Shown piece by piece: positions 25,563 to 35,421 of a DNA stretch of 64,000 nucleotides; position 1 is the first letter of the stretch, and each line of letters begins with the position of its first letter. Source of the stretch: Acidobacteriota bacterium (lineage in GTDB: Bacteria; Acidobacteriota; Terriglobia; Terriglobales; Acidobacteriaceae). The position numbers were made by a program, and so were the translations under genes. Location of the stretch: assembly GCA_018268915.1 (NCBI GenBank), contig JAFDVQ010000005.1, positions 372,001-436,000 of the forward strand. The letters are read 5' to 3'. Under the pieces are notes generated by a model, which searched no databases, was not told the DNA's origin, and saw only the letters and a program-made list of their open reading frames with translations.

Positions 25563-26649
25563 TCTGGTTCTCCAGACGGAAATCCCTCACCATGCGCACC
25601 ACTGCCTGTACATTCTCGACCGGTGTGTTCGGAACGATGCCGTGGCCGAGATTGAAGATATGTCCCGGGCGCCCGCCTGCAGCCCGAAGAATCTCCTTCA
25701 CCCGCGACTCGATTACCTCAATCGGTGCGAAGAGAGTGATCGGATCGAGATTGCCCTGCACGGCATGCGTATGCCCGACCTCGCGCCACCCCACATCAAG
25801 GGGCTGTCGCCAGTCCAGTCCGACAACATCGGCTCCCGTCGCTGCCATCTGTGCAAGCAGCCCGGCAGTCTCCACGCCGAAGTAGATGACCGGAACGCCC
25901 ATATCTTGCACGGCTTGCACGAGACGCTTTGAGGCCTCAAACGCGTAGTCGCGATAGTCGCTCAGGCTCAACGAGCCTACCCAGCTGTCGAAGATCTGGA
26001 TGACGTCAGCGCCTGCCCGGACCTGGAGCCGGCAGTAATCCGTAAGCACTGTGACCAGTTTGTCGAGCAAGGTGCGCCACGAGGTGCCATCACCGTACAT
26101 CATCTGCTTCGTGAATACATAGTTGCGTGACCCACCGCCCTCGATCATGTAGCTGGCAAGTGTATAGGGTGCGCCGCAGAAGCCGATCACACCGAGTCGA
26201 TCACCAAAATGCGCTGCCACTTTCTCGATTGCCCGAGCGACGTAAGCCAGGTCTGCGGCACGATCGGTCCGAAGAGCCTTCACGTCATCCGGGGTGCGCA
26301 CAGGAAGATGAACGACAGGTCCTTCGCCGGCTTGGAATTCAAACGGCAGTCCCATCGGCTCGAGAGGCAGCAGAAGATCTGCAAAAATGATTGCTGCATC
26401 CACGCCAAGTTTCTCGGCGGCGGTGATTGTGACTTCGGAGGCAATGTCTGGCTGTTTGCAGATTTCCACGAGCGTATGGTGTTTACGGACGTCCCGGTAC
26501 TCCTGCATATAGCGGCCCGCTTGCCGCAAAAACCAGACCGGGGTGCGATCTACCGGCTTTCTCAGGCAGGCACGGACGAAGCGGGTGCCCTCGAGAACCG
26601 AGTCCTGGTTAGCCGTCGTTGCTGCGCCGTTTCTACCGACAGTTTCCAT
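25555..26649 (-). CDS. hemE: Uroporphyrinogen decarboxylase
   Basis: 364 aa from ATG 26649; a TTG 12 codons upstream would extend it. It removes four carboxyl groups from uroporphyrinogen III to give coproporphyrinogen III in the cytoplasm. The family signatures are PVWFLRQAGRYMQEYR near the N-terminus and IGFCGAPYTLASYMIEG in the middle, with the substrate-binding DSWVGSLS and the C-terminal FNLGHGIVPNTPVENV. First gene of the heme operon with hemH. Confidence 0.96.
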   Translation of the reverse strand: METVGRNGAATTANQDSVLEGTRFVRACLRKPVDRTPVWFLRQAGRYMQEYRDVRKHHTLVEICKQPDIASEVTITAAEKLGVDAAIIFADLLLPLEPMGLPFEFQAGEGPVVHLPVRTPDDVKALRTDRAADLAYVARAIEKVAAHFGDRLGVIGFCGAPYTLASYMIEGGGSRNYVFTKQMMYGDGTSWRTLLDKLVTVLTDYCRLQVRAGADVIQIFDSWVGSLSLSDYRDYAFEASKRLVQAVQDMGVPVIYFGVETAGLLAQMAATGADVVGLDWRQPLDVGWREVGHTHAVQGNLDPITLFAPIEVIESRVKEILRAAGGRPGHIFNLGHGIVPNTPVENVQAVVRMVRDFRLENQNG

Positions 26650-26778
26650 ATTGGCTGATTCTAATGGGCATGCTCTGTGCGGCAAGGTACTTTGTCACAC
26701 AACGTTTGCAAGATCGAATTGGGGGGACGAAGGCTGAGAAGGCGCCCTTATCTTGGGATGAATCGATGATGTAGCAGG

Positions 26779-27036
26779 TCAGAGCTGAATCGTAGCCCAT
26801 TGTCCGCCGACTCGCCGCACGTTAAACATACGGCCGTGGACTTCGAGTCTGTAGATCCCGTCGGGGGGTGTCTGGGCCGCAGCTTCGATCCGGAGACTGG
26901 TCCACACAGAGACATTCGGCTTTTCGTGATTCAGCTTTGTGATCAGGGCAACTGTGCAATCGCTCTGGAAGGATACACCCCGAATGACGCCCCGCAGGTG
27001 GTCGGTGGTGTTCCGTTCCTTTTTTCGCTTTTCCAT
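26779..27036 (-). CDS. Small hypothetical protein, possibly PilZ-like
   Basis: 85 aa from ATG 27036, chosen because GAGG lies 6 nt upstream; the frame is open to 27135. The protein is basic at the start (MEKRKKERNTTDHLRG) and then shows a run of beta strands, VIRGVSFQSDCTVAL, SVWTSLRIEAAAQ and GIYRLEVHGRMF, ending VRRVGGQWATIQL. The strand pattern is reminiscent of small PilZ-like or SH3-like barrels, but the diagnostic RxxxR and D/NxSxxG motifs of PilZ are not clear. I do not recognise the family. Confidence 0.55.
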   Translation of the reverse strand: MEKRKKERNTTDHLRGVIRGVSFQSDCTVALITKLNHEKPNVSVWTSLRIEAAAQTPPDGIYRLEVHGRMFNVRRVGGQWATIQL

Positions 27037-27136
27037 TCTTGCCTCTATCTCGGAACGATTTGACCGACCGGGGATCGTGGGCAGATTAACGGATTGTGCT
27101 AACCCCCGGCAATTAGCTTGAGAGGTCCGACTCACA

Positions 27137-27451
27137 AAACAAGGCGATAGAATTTGGAAGCGAGAGAAACTACCATTTTTTGAAAAATGAATAGCAAGTT
27201 ACACAAAAATATATCTTTATCAAAAACTCATAACTCGCCCTAACCTCCAAGTTACTGATTCGATAAAAGAAAGGCTTTTGGCCAGGCATTGGTAATTCAA
27301 TTGCTACACTCAGGGCAATTTTCCCTGCCCTGCGTCACGATCTGCCAGCGTGATGCTTTCCCCGACCGGCCAAGGCTCCCCTTGCTCTCTCGACCTTGAA
27401 GTTCCGAATTGGCCCGGTTCAACTCAACCGAAGTGAAGGATCAGACATTAT
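27137..27451. other. AT-rich upstream region of the first TonB receptor gene
   Basis: No gene is seen. The stretch 27170-27250 is markedly AT-rich compared with its surroundings (ATTTTTTGAAAAATG, then AAAAATATATCTTTATC) and CAAGTTAC occurs twice, at 27195 and 27248. This is a plausible promoter and regulator-binding region for the receptor gene at 27452, but no hexamer pair with good spacing stands out. Confidence 0.4.
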
Positions 27452-30400
27452 ATGAAGAGGATCACTTTCGCCGCGATCTACCTGTTCCTGTTTGCTCTGG
27501 TGGCGCCCCACTCAGTTTTCGGGCAGGCCACGGCCAGCGGAACAGTGTTGGGCACAATCTCGGACCCCTCTCAGGCGGTTATCAATGGGGCTGAAGTAAC
27601 GATCACAAGCGTTTCCACTGGGGCCGCTAGAACCATGGTGACCAACAACGTTGGGAGCTATCGGTTCGACCTCCTGCAGGCCGGTGGGTACAAGCTCACG
27701 GTGAAAGCCAACGGATTTTCAACAGCCGTACAGAGCATCGAGCTTCTAGTCGGCCAAACGGCGACCTCCAACTTCACTTTGACTCCGGGCGCGGCATCGC
27801 AGACCGTCGAAGTCGAGGCGGCCAACCCCCTGGTCGACGTAATGAAAACCAGCGTCAGTACAGAGATCACGCCTTCTGAAGTACAAAACCTGCCCATGGT
27901 CGGACAGGACGTAGCCAATCTCGCATACCTGGCACCGGGCGTAAAGCAGACCGATTCCTACGATCCGACTAAGAACCGGTACGCCATCCTATCCGTCAAC
28001 GGCGACGGCGGACGCAATGTAAACGTGACAGTGAACGGCGTCGACAACAAGGACAACACCGTCGGCGGCCCTGTTATGCAGCTCCCCGCAGAAGCAATCG
28101 ACGAGTTTCATATCAGCACGCAGCGCTTCTCGGCGGAGAACGGCCGATCGGAAGGCGCAGCGATCAACATCATCACCAAGCGTGGTACCAACAACTTCCA
28201 TGGTTCAGCGATCGCTCTCTTCCGCGACACGGCATTGAATACCGATGAAAAGGATCCTGATGGCGAGGGAGGCACTACCAACTCGCATCCGGACTACACT
28301 CGCCAACAATTCGGCGGCTCGATCGGCGGACCGGTCATGAAAGACAAGGCGTTCCTTTTCTTCGCGATCAACCGGGAGCGCGAACATCAGTCAAAGCAAG
28401 AAGAGACTGATCCGTACAATCAATTGCTCGCGGCTCAACCATTCTTCGGAGATCTTGATAAACCATCAGCCACGATCCCACGACCGTTTTATGAGACTCG
28501 CTACAGTGGCCGTGCGGATTGGGCATTCAGCAAACGTGAAAGTGCCTATCTCAGCTATAACTCTCAGGCGAACAACAGTCTTAACGACCAGTCGGATGGT
28601 ACTGGCGATCTGAACAACGGAAATTTCACTGTGAACCACCTACAGCTAGCGAATTTCACTCTGAACTCGATCCTGTCGGACACTACCGTCAACACGGCGA
28701 CTTTCGGTTGGCAGTACTGGAATAACCTGATTGCAAGCGATATCAGCTCTCCACTAATAACATTCAATTCCCTCGCTGAGTCGTTCGGCACAAATACAAA
28801 CGTTCCGCAGCAATCGTTTCAGCGCAAATGGCAATTCAAGGATGATTTCTCCAAAGTAATCGGAAAGCACACGCTGAAGGCGGGCGCTGACTACATTTGG
28901 AATCCCGTAGAGGGTGGCTTCTTCGAATTCAGTTCCACGCTTGAGATCGACTTTGCTCAAGATCCGACCGACATCATTTCGCAGTATGCGGATTCGTTCT
29001 CTCATCCTGGAATCGTCTCCGGCATGTCAATCGCGAACGGTGACCCGACCTTTATAGTTGCAACAAAGCAACTCGGCTTGTATGCGCAGGACGATTGGAA
29101 AATATCCCGCCGTTTGAACCTAAGCCTTGGGCTTCGCTGGGACAAGGATTACAACATGATCGGTGGATCGGACATTAAGGACAGCCGTACCTATCTCGAT
29201 CTACGCACCGTGAATAGCTCCGTATCCGCACCCTATGTGAGCAGCATCGCAAAGGATGACAACTTGGACTTTAGCCCCCGAGTCGGCTTTGCTTACGACC
29301 TGGACGGAAAAGGTACACAGGTTGTGCGTGGCGGCTATGGCCTGTACTACGGAAACGTGTTCCAGAACATACCTCTCTTCATGGAGCAGATGTCAAATCC
29401 GACTGTGTTCCAAGGGGTGCTTAGCCTCTCGAGCCCAACAGATGACGTGCCCGGAACCGGAAAGACGCTACAAGATTGGCGCTACGGTATCGATCCACTG
29501 CCCACCATCCCGCCGCCATCGGACCAATTGGCATTCCTCAGCATCGGTCGTTTGATGGATCCTCACTACCGCAACCCAGTGACGCAGGAATTCAACCTCG
29601 GGTATACGTGGGCCATCAACTCCAATACAGCTTTCGAGGCAGAATACACGCACGTCCTCGGCCTTCACGGCAACAAAACCATGAACATCGATCAAAAAAT
29701 TCCGATCAATGGTGAACTTACCCGTCCGTTGCACGCTGATTTCACAGCTTCATCCATTGCCGATCGCGAACCAGCCAGCGTTCGCAATGAGGAGTCTATT
29801 GGCCGGGAGCACTACGACGGAGTCAACTTCAGCTTCCGGGAACGCATGAAGAGGCTGCAGTTGATCACGAACTACACTCTCTCATGGGCATATGGCTACG
29901 GCACGGGCGGTGGTTCATTCCGCAACTATCCGAAGCTATCCACTGCTCCGTTTGCAAGCTGGGAATGGGGTCCCTCGCCGAACGACGAACGGCACCATAT
30001 CTCGGTCGCTGGCGTGATCGATCTGCCAAAGGGCTTCCAAATCTCACCCATCCTTCAGTACGGTTCTGCTCGTCCTTTCGACTTGACTAATGGAACGAAT
30101 ACCCTGAATACCGGGGGAGGCACTGGAACTGCAGTCGTGGTTCCGACGGCTGACCCAAAAGACTACTTCCAGTTCTCTACGTCAAATGGATATGAAGACG
30201 TAGCAGCCGCAGCAACAGCTGCGCAGGACTGCTTCTATGGCCTTCACGGCGCCGCCGCGAGTTGCACAATCTCCAAATACGATCCGCTCCGTGGCGATCA
30301 GTTCTTCCAGTTGGATACCCGACTCGCAAAGGACTTCAAATTTGGAGAAAAGGCGAACTTGCAGCTCATAGCCCAAGCCTTCAACCTTACCAATCGCGCG

Positions 30401-30535
30401 AACTACGGAAACAACTTCGGTAATAGCATCAGCTCAGCGAGAACATTCAATCACCCGGTGGGATTCATCGCACCAGGTTCCACAATTATCCCGCGCTCGA
30501 CATGGGGCGAACTCGGATTCCGCTTCAGCTTCTAG
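27452..30535 (+). CDS. TonB-dependent receptor, Oar-like, with carboxypeptidase-regulatory-like domain
   Basis: 1027 aa. Signal peptide (residues 1-25, ending VFGQA), then a beta-sandwich carboxypeptidase-regulatory-like domain (about 28-110: GTVLGTISDPSQAVINGAEV, YRFDLLQAGGYKLTV). The plug region follows (about 125-230: NLPMVGQDVANLAYLAPG, TVNGVDNKDN, EFHISTQRFSAENGRSEGAA), then the TonB-type outer-membrane beta-barrel with GGSIGGPVMKDKAFLF and DDWKISRRLNLSLGLRWD. The last residue is Phe (GFRFSF), the usual barrel-assembly signal. The ligand is unknown; such receptors in this phylum are linked to uptake of oligosaccharides or peptides. A UUCG-loop terminator follows. Downstream are peptide hydrolases, which makes peptides a possible substrate. 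Confidence 0.95.
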   Translation: MKRITFAAIYLFLFALVAPHSVFGQATASGTVLGTISDPSQAVINGAEVTITSVSTGAARTMVTNNVGSYRFDLLQAGGYKLTVKANGFSTAVQSIELLVGQTATSNFTLTPGAASQTVEVEAANPLVDVMKTSVSTEITPSEVQNLPMVGQDVANLAYLAPGVKQTDSYDPTKNRYAILSVNGDGGRNVNVTVNGVDNKDNTVGGPVMQLPAEAIDEFHISTQRFSAENGRSEGAAINIITKRGTNNFHGSAIALFRDTALNTDEKDPDGEGGTTNSHPDYTRQQFGGSIGGPVMKDKAFLFFAINREREHQSKQEETDPYNQLLAAQPFFGDLDKPSATIPRPFYETRYSGRADWAFSKRESAYLSYNSQANNSLNDQSDGTGDLNNGNFTVNHLQLANFTLNSILSDTTVNTATFGWQYWNNLIASDISSPLITFNSLAESFGTNTNVPQQSFQRKWQFKDDFSKVIGKHTLKAGADYIWNPVEGGFFEFSSTLEIDFAQDPTDIISQYADSFSHPGIVSGMSIANGDPTFIVATKQLGLYAQDDWKISRRLNLSLGLRWDKDYNMIGGSDIKDSRTYLDLRTVNSSVSAPYVSSIAKDDNLDFSPRVGFAYDLDGKGTQVVRGGYGLYYGNVFQNIPLFMEQMSNPTVFQGVLSLSSPTDDVPGTGKTLQDWRYGIDPLPTIPPPSDQLAFLSIGRLMDPHYRNPVTQEFNLGYTWAINSNTAFEAEYTHVLGLHGNKTMNIDQKIPINGELTRPLHADFTASSIADREPASVRNEESIGREHYDGVNFSFRERMKRLQLITNYTLSWAYGYGTGGGSFRNYPKLSTAPFASWEWGPSPNDERHHISVAGVIDLPKGFQISPILQYGSARPFDLTNGTNTLNTGGGTGTAVVVPTADPKDYFQFSTSNGYEDVAAAATAAQDCFYGLHGAAASCTISKYDPLRGDQFFQLDTRLAKDFKFGEKANLQLIAQAFNLTNRANYGNNFGNSISSARTFNHPVGFIAPGSTIIPRSTWGELGFRFSF

Positions 30536-30551
30536 ACTGAAATTGATTTCG

Positions 30552-30579
30552 AAGGGCTGGCTTCGGCCAGCCCTTTTCC
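30552..30579 (+). terminator. Rho-independent terminator after the first TonB receptor
   Basis: AAGGGCTGGC, loop TTCG, GCCAGCCCTT, then TTCCTTT. A perfect 10-bp stem with a stable UUCG tetraloop, 16 nt after the stop codon. Confidence 0.9.
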
Positions 30580-30707
30580 TTTCTGCAAGAATCCAGGCCG
30601 CTATTACGGAAGGTACGTCTCTTTCGAACCTGGAGTGGCGTTCGTCACCTCAGAAATCACGGATGCCGCTATACTGGAGGCACACTCAAGCCCTTTCAAT
30701 CCTCTAG

Positions 30708-31085
30708 TTGTGGTGGTACAGGTCTTTGTCTTTTCTGAAGAGAAGCTGGAAGTTTGCTGATGTGGCGGTACTGTGTGCGCTGGCAGCCGTGCTGGTTGTA
30801 AACAGTGGATTCGCCGTACGTTGCGGTGTGGAACAGCACCAGATGAACCGCCTCATACAGCACGCGCAGCAGCGCCGGCAGGCCTGTCTCGCCCTGGGAT
30901 TGCTCTGGGAGGCGAATGATCAGGAACACCAATACAAGCCCGGCACGAGCGCAGGAACGAATTCCACGGTGGGCCCTATCTCCGGATTTGTGATGGATGT
31001 GACTGAGAACGAGTTCGGACACGCCGAAGGCCGCTGCCACGCAATCAATGCCAGCTACAGCGAACTAATCGCCGAGTATCGATAG
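30708..31085 (+). CDS. Small hypothetical exported or membrane-anchored protein
   Basis: 125 aa if it starts at TTG 30708; no good ribosome-binding site was found and the start is uncertain. A single hydrophobic segment (VAVLCALAAVLVVNSGFAV) is followed by a soluble part with two Cys residues (QQRRQACLALGL and GRCHAINASYSEL). I recognise no family. The evidence for a real plus-strand gene is a perfect terminator 20 nt after its stop codon. A 114-aa frame on the opposite strand is about as long, so coding is not certain. Confidence 0.4.
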   Translation: MWWYRSLSFLKRSWKFADVAVLCALAAVLVVNSGFAVRCGVEQHQMNRLIQHAQQRRQACLALGLLWEANDQEHQYKPGTSAGTNSTVGPISGFVMDVTENEFGHAEGRCHAINASYSELIAEYR

Positions 31086-31104
31086 AAATTCAACCGGGGG
31101 TGGT

Positions 31105-31140
31105 GCGGGCGCGACGAATAGGTCGCGCCCGCGGCGTTTT
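31105..31140 (+). terminator. Strong GC-rich terminator
   Basis: GCGGGCGCGAC (31105-31115), loop GAATAG, GTCGCGCCCGC (31122-31132), then GGCGTTTTC. The 11-bp stem is perfect. It stands between the small hypothetical gene and the CocE-like hydrolase gene. Confidence 0.85.
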
Positions 31141-31251
31141 CAGGACATCGATTGTCGCTGAACGTGGCTGTTGGAGCGGCTGAGCACGATGTGATTCACT
31201 GAATGGTAGCTGTCTCCAAATGATGCTTTCATTCAGGAGAATCGATCAAAA

Positions 31252-33192
31252 ATGAAAATCTTGCAGAGACTTCCCCTCCCTGCCCTGGTGATCTTGTCTG
31301 CAGTTGCCGTCGCAACTGTGTGCGCTCAGGAAGCGCCAACCGCGCCGCAACCACCAGCGCCGGAATTCGTTCCTGCGCACTACACGAAATATGAATTCCG
31401 AATCCCCATGCGCGACGGTAAACGGTTGTTCACCGCGGTGTACGTACCGAAGCTGGGAGCCTTCAAAGAGCCGGGACCGTATCCCTTCCTCATGGATCGG
31501 ACGCCGTATAGCGTGTCTCCGTACGGGGAAGATCAGTATCCAAAACATCTGGGTCCATCAGAAGAATTCGAGAAGGGCGGATACATCTTCGTCTATCAGG
31601 ACGTGCGTGGACGCTACATGAGCGAAGGCGACTTTGTGGAGATGCGGCCGCACATCGATAACAAGAAGGGCCCGCAGGATGTTGACGATGCTTCGGACAC
31701 ATACGACACAGTTGAGTTCCTGCTGAAACACGTGCCAAATAACAATGGCAAAGTGGGGATCTGGGGTATTTCATATCCTGGCTTCTACACGTCTGCCTCG
31801 ATGATCGACTCGCACCCCGCGCTGGTCGCGGCCAGTCCGCAGGCACCCATGACAGACCTCTTCCTCGGAGACGACGCGTATCACGGCGGAGCCTTCATGC
31901 TGTCGGCGAACTTCGGGTTCTATGCGTACTTTCGCCCGCAGGAAGGACCGCAGAAGCCGAAGCAGGGAGCACCGTTCGATTTCGGGACGCCCGACACCTA
32001 CGACTTCTATCTGAAAGCCGGTAATCTGGCCAATCTCGAAAAGCAATATCTGAAAGGTTCCAACTGGCTCTTCAGTGACCAGATGAAGCACACAAGCTAC
32101 GACGAATACTGGAAGGCGCGTGATCTGTCACCGCACATGAAGAACATCAAGTGCGCAGTGCTGGTTGTAGGCGGCTGGTTCGATGCGGAAGACTTGAGCG
32201 GGCCGTACCGGACGTTCAACGCGACCTCGAAGTTCAATCCTGGAACGCCGACAACGCTGGTCGAAGGTCCGTGGGTACACGGCGGATGGGCTCGCGGCGA
32301 CGGGTCGCACCTTGGCGATGTGCGCTTCGGTTCGAACACCAGCGAATATTTCCGTCAGCAAATCCAGTTCCCTTTCTTCGAACATTATCTGAAGGGCAAA
32401 GGCGAAGCTCCGCCCAAAGCAATTGTTTTTGAGACAGGCAGCAACACTTGGCGGCACTTTGACCAGTGGCCGCCCAAGCAAGCCACCCCCAGAACGCTGT
32501 TCTTCCATCCCGGCGGAAAGCTTAGCTTCGAAGCGCCCGCAGAAGTGCAAAGCCGCGATGACTACGAAAGCGATCCAAATCACCCTGTGCCCTTCGTCGG
32601 ATATACCACGAACACGGTCCCACAGCGTTACATGGTCGACGATCAACGCTTCGCAAGTTCGCGAACGGATGTGTTGACGTACGTGACCGAGCCGCTCGAA
32701 GAGGATTTGACGATTGCAGGCCCGATTTCACCAAAGCTGAAGGTGTCGAGTTCGAGCACGGATTCTGATTTCGATGTGAAGCTGATTGATGTTTACCCGA
32801 ACGACTATTCAAGTCCAGAAGAAGAGGGCAGAGCGAATAAGCGAATCCTGGAAGTTCCTCCGCTGTTCATGGGCGGATACCAGCAATTGCTGAGGGGCGA
32901 ACCCTTCCGAGCGAAGTTTCGCAATGGCTGGGAGAAACCTGAGCCGCTGGTACCGGAAAAAGTGACAGATATCAACTTCTCGATGCCTGACTTGTTACAT
33001 ACTTTTCGCCGCGGGCACCGCATCATGGTGCAGGTGCAGAGTTCGTGGTTCCCGCTGACCGATCGGAATCCGCAGATTTTCACGGACATTCCGAACGCCC
33101 CGCCGGCTCAATTCACCAAGGCGACTGAGCAGGTATATCACCAGAAAGACGCCGCTTCGGGTGTTGAAGTGCTGGTTATGCCCACCATATGA
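31252..33192 (+). CDS. CocE/NonD family hydrolase (X-Pro dipeptidyl-peptidase S15-like), exported
   Basis: 646 aa. ATG 31252 has AGGAGA 11 nt upstream. A signal peptide (LPALVILSAVAVATVCAQ) precedes an alpha/beta-hydrolase domain with the oxyanion region DVRGRYMSEGDF and the nucleophile Ser in GIWGISYPGFYTS; a helical cap follows, and an X-Pro-type jelly-roll C-terminal domain with LHTFRRGHRIMVQVQSSWFP closes the protein. Family members hydrolyse esters or amides (cocaine esterase, glutaryl-7-ACA acylase, X-Pro peptidases). The next gene is an S46 dipeptidyl-peptidase, which makes a peptide or acyl-amino acid substrate plausible. Confidence 0.92.
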   Translation: MKILQRLPLPALVILSAVAVATVCAQEAPTAPQPPAPEFVPAHYTKYEFRIPMRDGKRLFTAVYVPKLGAFKEPGPYPFLMDRTPYSVSPYGEDQYPKHLGPSEEFEKGGYIFVYQDVRGRYMSEGDFVEMRPHIDNKKGPQDVDDASDTYDTVEFLLKHVPNNNGKVGIWGISYPGFYTSASMIDSHPALVAASPQAPMTDLFLGDDAYHGGAFMLSANFGFYAYFRPQEGPQKPKQGAPFDFGTPDTYDFYLKAGNLANLEKQYLKGSNWLFSDQMKHTSYDEYWKARDLSPHMKNIKCAVLVVGGWFDAEDLSGPYRTFNATSKFNPGTPTTLVEGPWVHGGWARGDGSHLGDVRFGSNTSEYFRQQIQFPFFEHYLKGKGEAPPKAIVFETGSNTWRHFDQWPPKQATPRTLFFHPGGKLSFEAPAEVQSRDDYESDPNHPVPFVGYTTNTVPQRYMVDDQRFASSRTDVLTYVTEPLEEDLTIAGPISPKLKVSSSSTDSDFDVKLIDVYPNDYSSPEEEGRANKRILEVPPLFMGGYQQLLRGEPFRAKFRNGWEKPEPLVPEKVTDINFSMPDLLHTFRRGHRIMVQVQSSWFPLTDRNPQIFTDIPNAPPAQFTKATEQVYHQKDAASGVEVLVMPTI

Positions 33193-33313
33193 GCTGAGCA
33201 CTCCCGCAATACGCGGCACATCACTTCGATGTGACCGGCTCGATTGTCGCCGATTGGCGTGTGCTGCTAGAGTTCGTTGTTGCTGATTTCAAGCTGATGA
33301 TGCGAGGTGTGTC

Positions 33314-35392
33314 ATGTCTGCCCAATCCTTTCGATGTAAAGCAATACTTTTTGCGGCTGCGATGTTGGCTGTATTTCCCGCTATTCATGCCGAAGAGGGC
33401 ATGTGGACCTTTGACAATCCGCCACTGAAGCAGCTGGCGGCTAAGTATAACTTCCATCCTTCTCAAGCGTGGCTTGATCATCTGCGTCTTTCCAGCGTGC
33501 GACTCAACGACGGCGGTTCGGGATCATTTGTCAGCGCAGACGGCCTTCTGCTGACGAACCATCATGTGGCTCGCGGCCAGTTGCAAAAGAACTCGACGGC
33601 CGAGCACGACTATCTCCGCGACGGATTCTATGCCACGACACCGGACCAGGAGATGAAATCGCCGGATCTCGAGATCAATGTGCTGGTCGGCATGCAGAAC
33701 GTGACGGAACGAGTGCAAGGCGCGGCCAAGGGCATCAAGGATGAGAAGCAGGCATTGACTGCCCGTGAAGCGCAGATCGCAGCCATCACAAAAGAGAGCA
33801 AGGACAAGACAGGGTACCGCTCCGACGTTGTCACCTTCTATAGCGGCGGTGAGTACTGGCTTTATCAATACAAGGTGTACACCGATGTGCGACTTGTCTT
33901 TGCGCCGGAACAGCAGGCAGCATTCTTCGGGGGAGATCCAGACAACTTTACATATCCCCGGTACGACCTGGACATGGCGATCTTCCGCGTATATGAGAAC
34001 GGCAAGCCAATCCATTGCGACAACTACCTGAAGTGGAGCGCGAAGGGAGCCTCAGCAGGCGACCTCATATTTATTCCGGGGCATCCTGGGTCCACGTCCC
34101 GCCAAGACACAATGGCGGAGCTGATGCTGGAGCGCGACGTCGTCGAACCGGCAATCACCGAGTATCTGAAGCGGCGTCTCGCTGCAGCGCAGACCTACGC
34201 GGCTCAGGGCCCGGAGCAGGCGCGTCAGGTTGGAAGCACAATCTTCGGAATTCAGAACAGTTTGAAGGTCTATATCGGACGCACAGAAGCTCTAGCAGAC
34301 AAGAGCCTGATTGCGAAGAAGCAGGCGGAAGAGGACGATTTCCGGCGGAAGATCAATGCCAACTCAGAGTGGAAGAAGGAATACGGGAGCGCGTGGGAGA
34401 CGATCGCCAAGGCTGAAGAGCAGGTCAAGCCTGAAGTCCGCAATCAACTCTTCCGTCGCACTGACAGCCGGCTATTCACAATCGCCCTGCAGCTTGTTCA
34501 GTATGCAGCGGAGATCAAGAAGCCGGATGGCGAGCGCTTGCCGCAGTTTCATGACGCCAACCTGCAATCGCTGAAATTCCAGATGCTGTCGCCGGCTCCG
34601 ATTACGGTCCAGACCGAGAAGCTGTTCATGAAGTCTGCGCTGAATCTCGCACAAGAGAAGCTTGGAAAAACTGACCCTTACGTTCAGGCGGTTTTGCAAA
34701 ACGGAGCGGTGGACTCTACCGCTGATTCCCTGATCGACGGCACCAAGCTTGGCGACGTTGCCGCGCGACAAGCTCTCATCGACGGAGGCGAAACCGCCAT
34801 CACGACGTCCTCCGATCCAATGATCGTAGCTGCCCGGCGTGTCGACCCGATCTTGCGGGAAACGCAGCGAAAGATGCGCGATACAGTCGGGAGCATTGTT
34901 ACTCCAGCAGGTGAGAAGCTCGGAAAAGCACGCTTCCTGGTTTATGGAAAGAATGTATATCCGGATGCTACATTCACGCTCCGCCTGAGCTACGGCACGG
35001 TGGATGGGTATTCGTACAACGGTACAGTCGCGCCGCCGATCACGACGTTCTACGGCCTGTATGATCGTGCCGGCAGCTTTGGCAACAAGCCGCCGTTCGA
35101 CCTTACCCCGAAGCAGCAAGCCGCTTTGGGCAAGCTGGACTTGGCCACTCCACTGGACTTCGTTTCAACGGGTGACATCATCGGAGGCAACTCTGGTTCT
35201 CCCGTCGTCAATCGTGAGGGTGAACTCGTAGGACTGATCTTCGACGGCAACATTGAGTCTCTTGCCGGCGACTTCGTCTATGACGGGTCGAAAAATCGCG
35301 CGGTATCGGTGCACTCTTCGGGGATGATAGAGGGTCTACGCAAGCTCTATGGCGCGAACGCTCTGGCGGATGAACTTGAGGGAAGAAAGTAA
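33314..35392 (+). CDS. S46 family dipeptidyl-peptidase (DPP7-like)
   Basis: 692 aa, usual for the family. Signal peptide (AAMLAVFPAIHAEEG), then a chymotrypsin-fold domain carrying a helical insertion. Catalytic His is in GLLLTNHHVARGQ, Asp probably in FTYPRYDLDMAIFRV, and Ser in IIGGNSGSPVVN near the C-terminus. The residue 18 after the catalytic Ser is Gly (LVGLIFDGN), as in DPP7 enzymes with hydrophobic P1 preference, not the Arg of Asp/Glu-specific DPP11. It releases dipeptides from the N-terminus of peptides in the periplasm, a natural follow-on to TonB-linked peptide uptake. Confidence 0.93.
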   Translation: MSAQSFRCKAILFAAAMLAVFPAIHAEEGMWTFDNPPLKQLAAKYNFHPSQAWLDHLRLSSVRLNDGGSGSFVSADGLLLTNHHVARGQLQKNSTAEHDYLRDGFYATTPDQEMKSPDLEINVLVGMQNVTERVQGAAKGIKDEKQALTAREAQIAAITKESKDKTGYRSDVVTFYSGGEYWLYQYKVYTDVRLVFAPEQQAAFFGGDPDNFTYPRYDLDMAIFRVYENGKPIHCDNYLKWSAKGASAGDLIFIPGHPGSTSRQDTMAELMLERDVVEPAITEYLKRRLAAAQTYAAQGPEQARQVGSTIFGIQNSLKVYIGRTEALADKSLIAKKQAEEDDFRRKINANSEWKKEYGSAWETIAKAEEQVKPEVRNQLFRRTDSRLFTIALQLVQYAAEIKKPDGERLPQFHDANLQSLKFQMLSPAPITVQTEKLFMKSALNLAQEKLGKTDPYVQAVLQNGAVDSTADSLIDGTKLGDVAARQALIDGGETAITTSSDPMIVAARRVDPILRETQRKMRDTVGSIVTPAGEKLGKARFLVYGKNVYPDATFTLRLSYGTVDGYSYNGTVAPPITTFYGLYDRAGSFGNKPPFDLTPKQQAALGKLDLATPLDFVSTGDIIGGNSGSPVVNREGELVGLIFDGNIESLAGDFVYDGSKNRAVSVHSSGMIEGLRKLYGANALADELEGRK

Positions 35393-35421
35393 CATCAACC
35401 TACAACTCAACGCAAATCAAG

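Noticed and set aside
30696..31040. 114-aa minus-strand open frame opposite the small hypothetical gene
   Set aside because: No terminator or motif supports it; the plus strand has a strong terminator at the right place. Not fully excluded.
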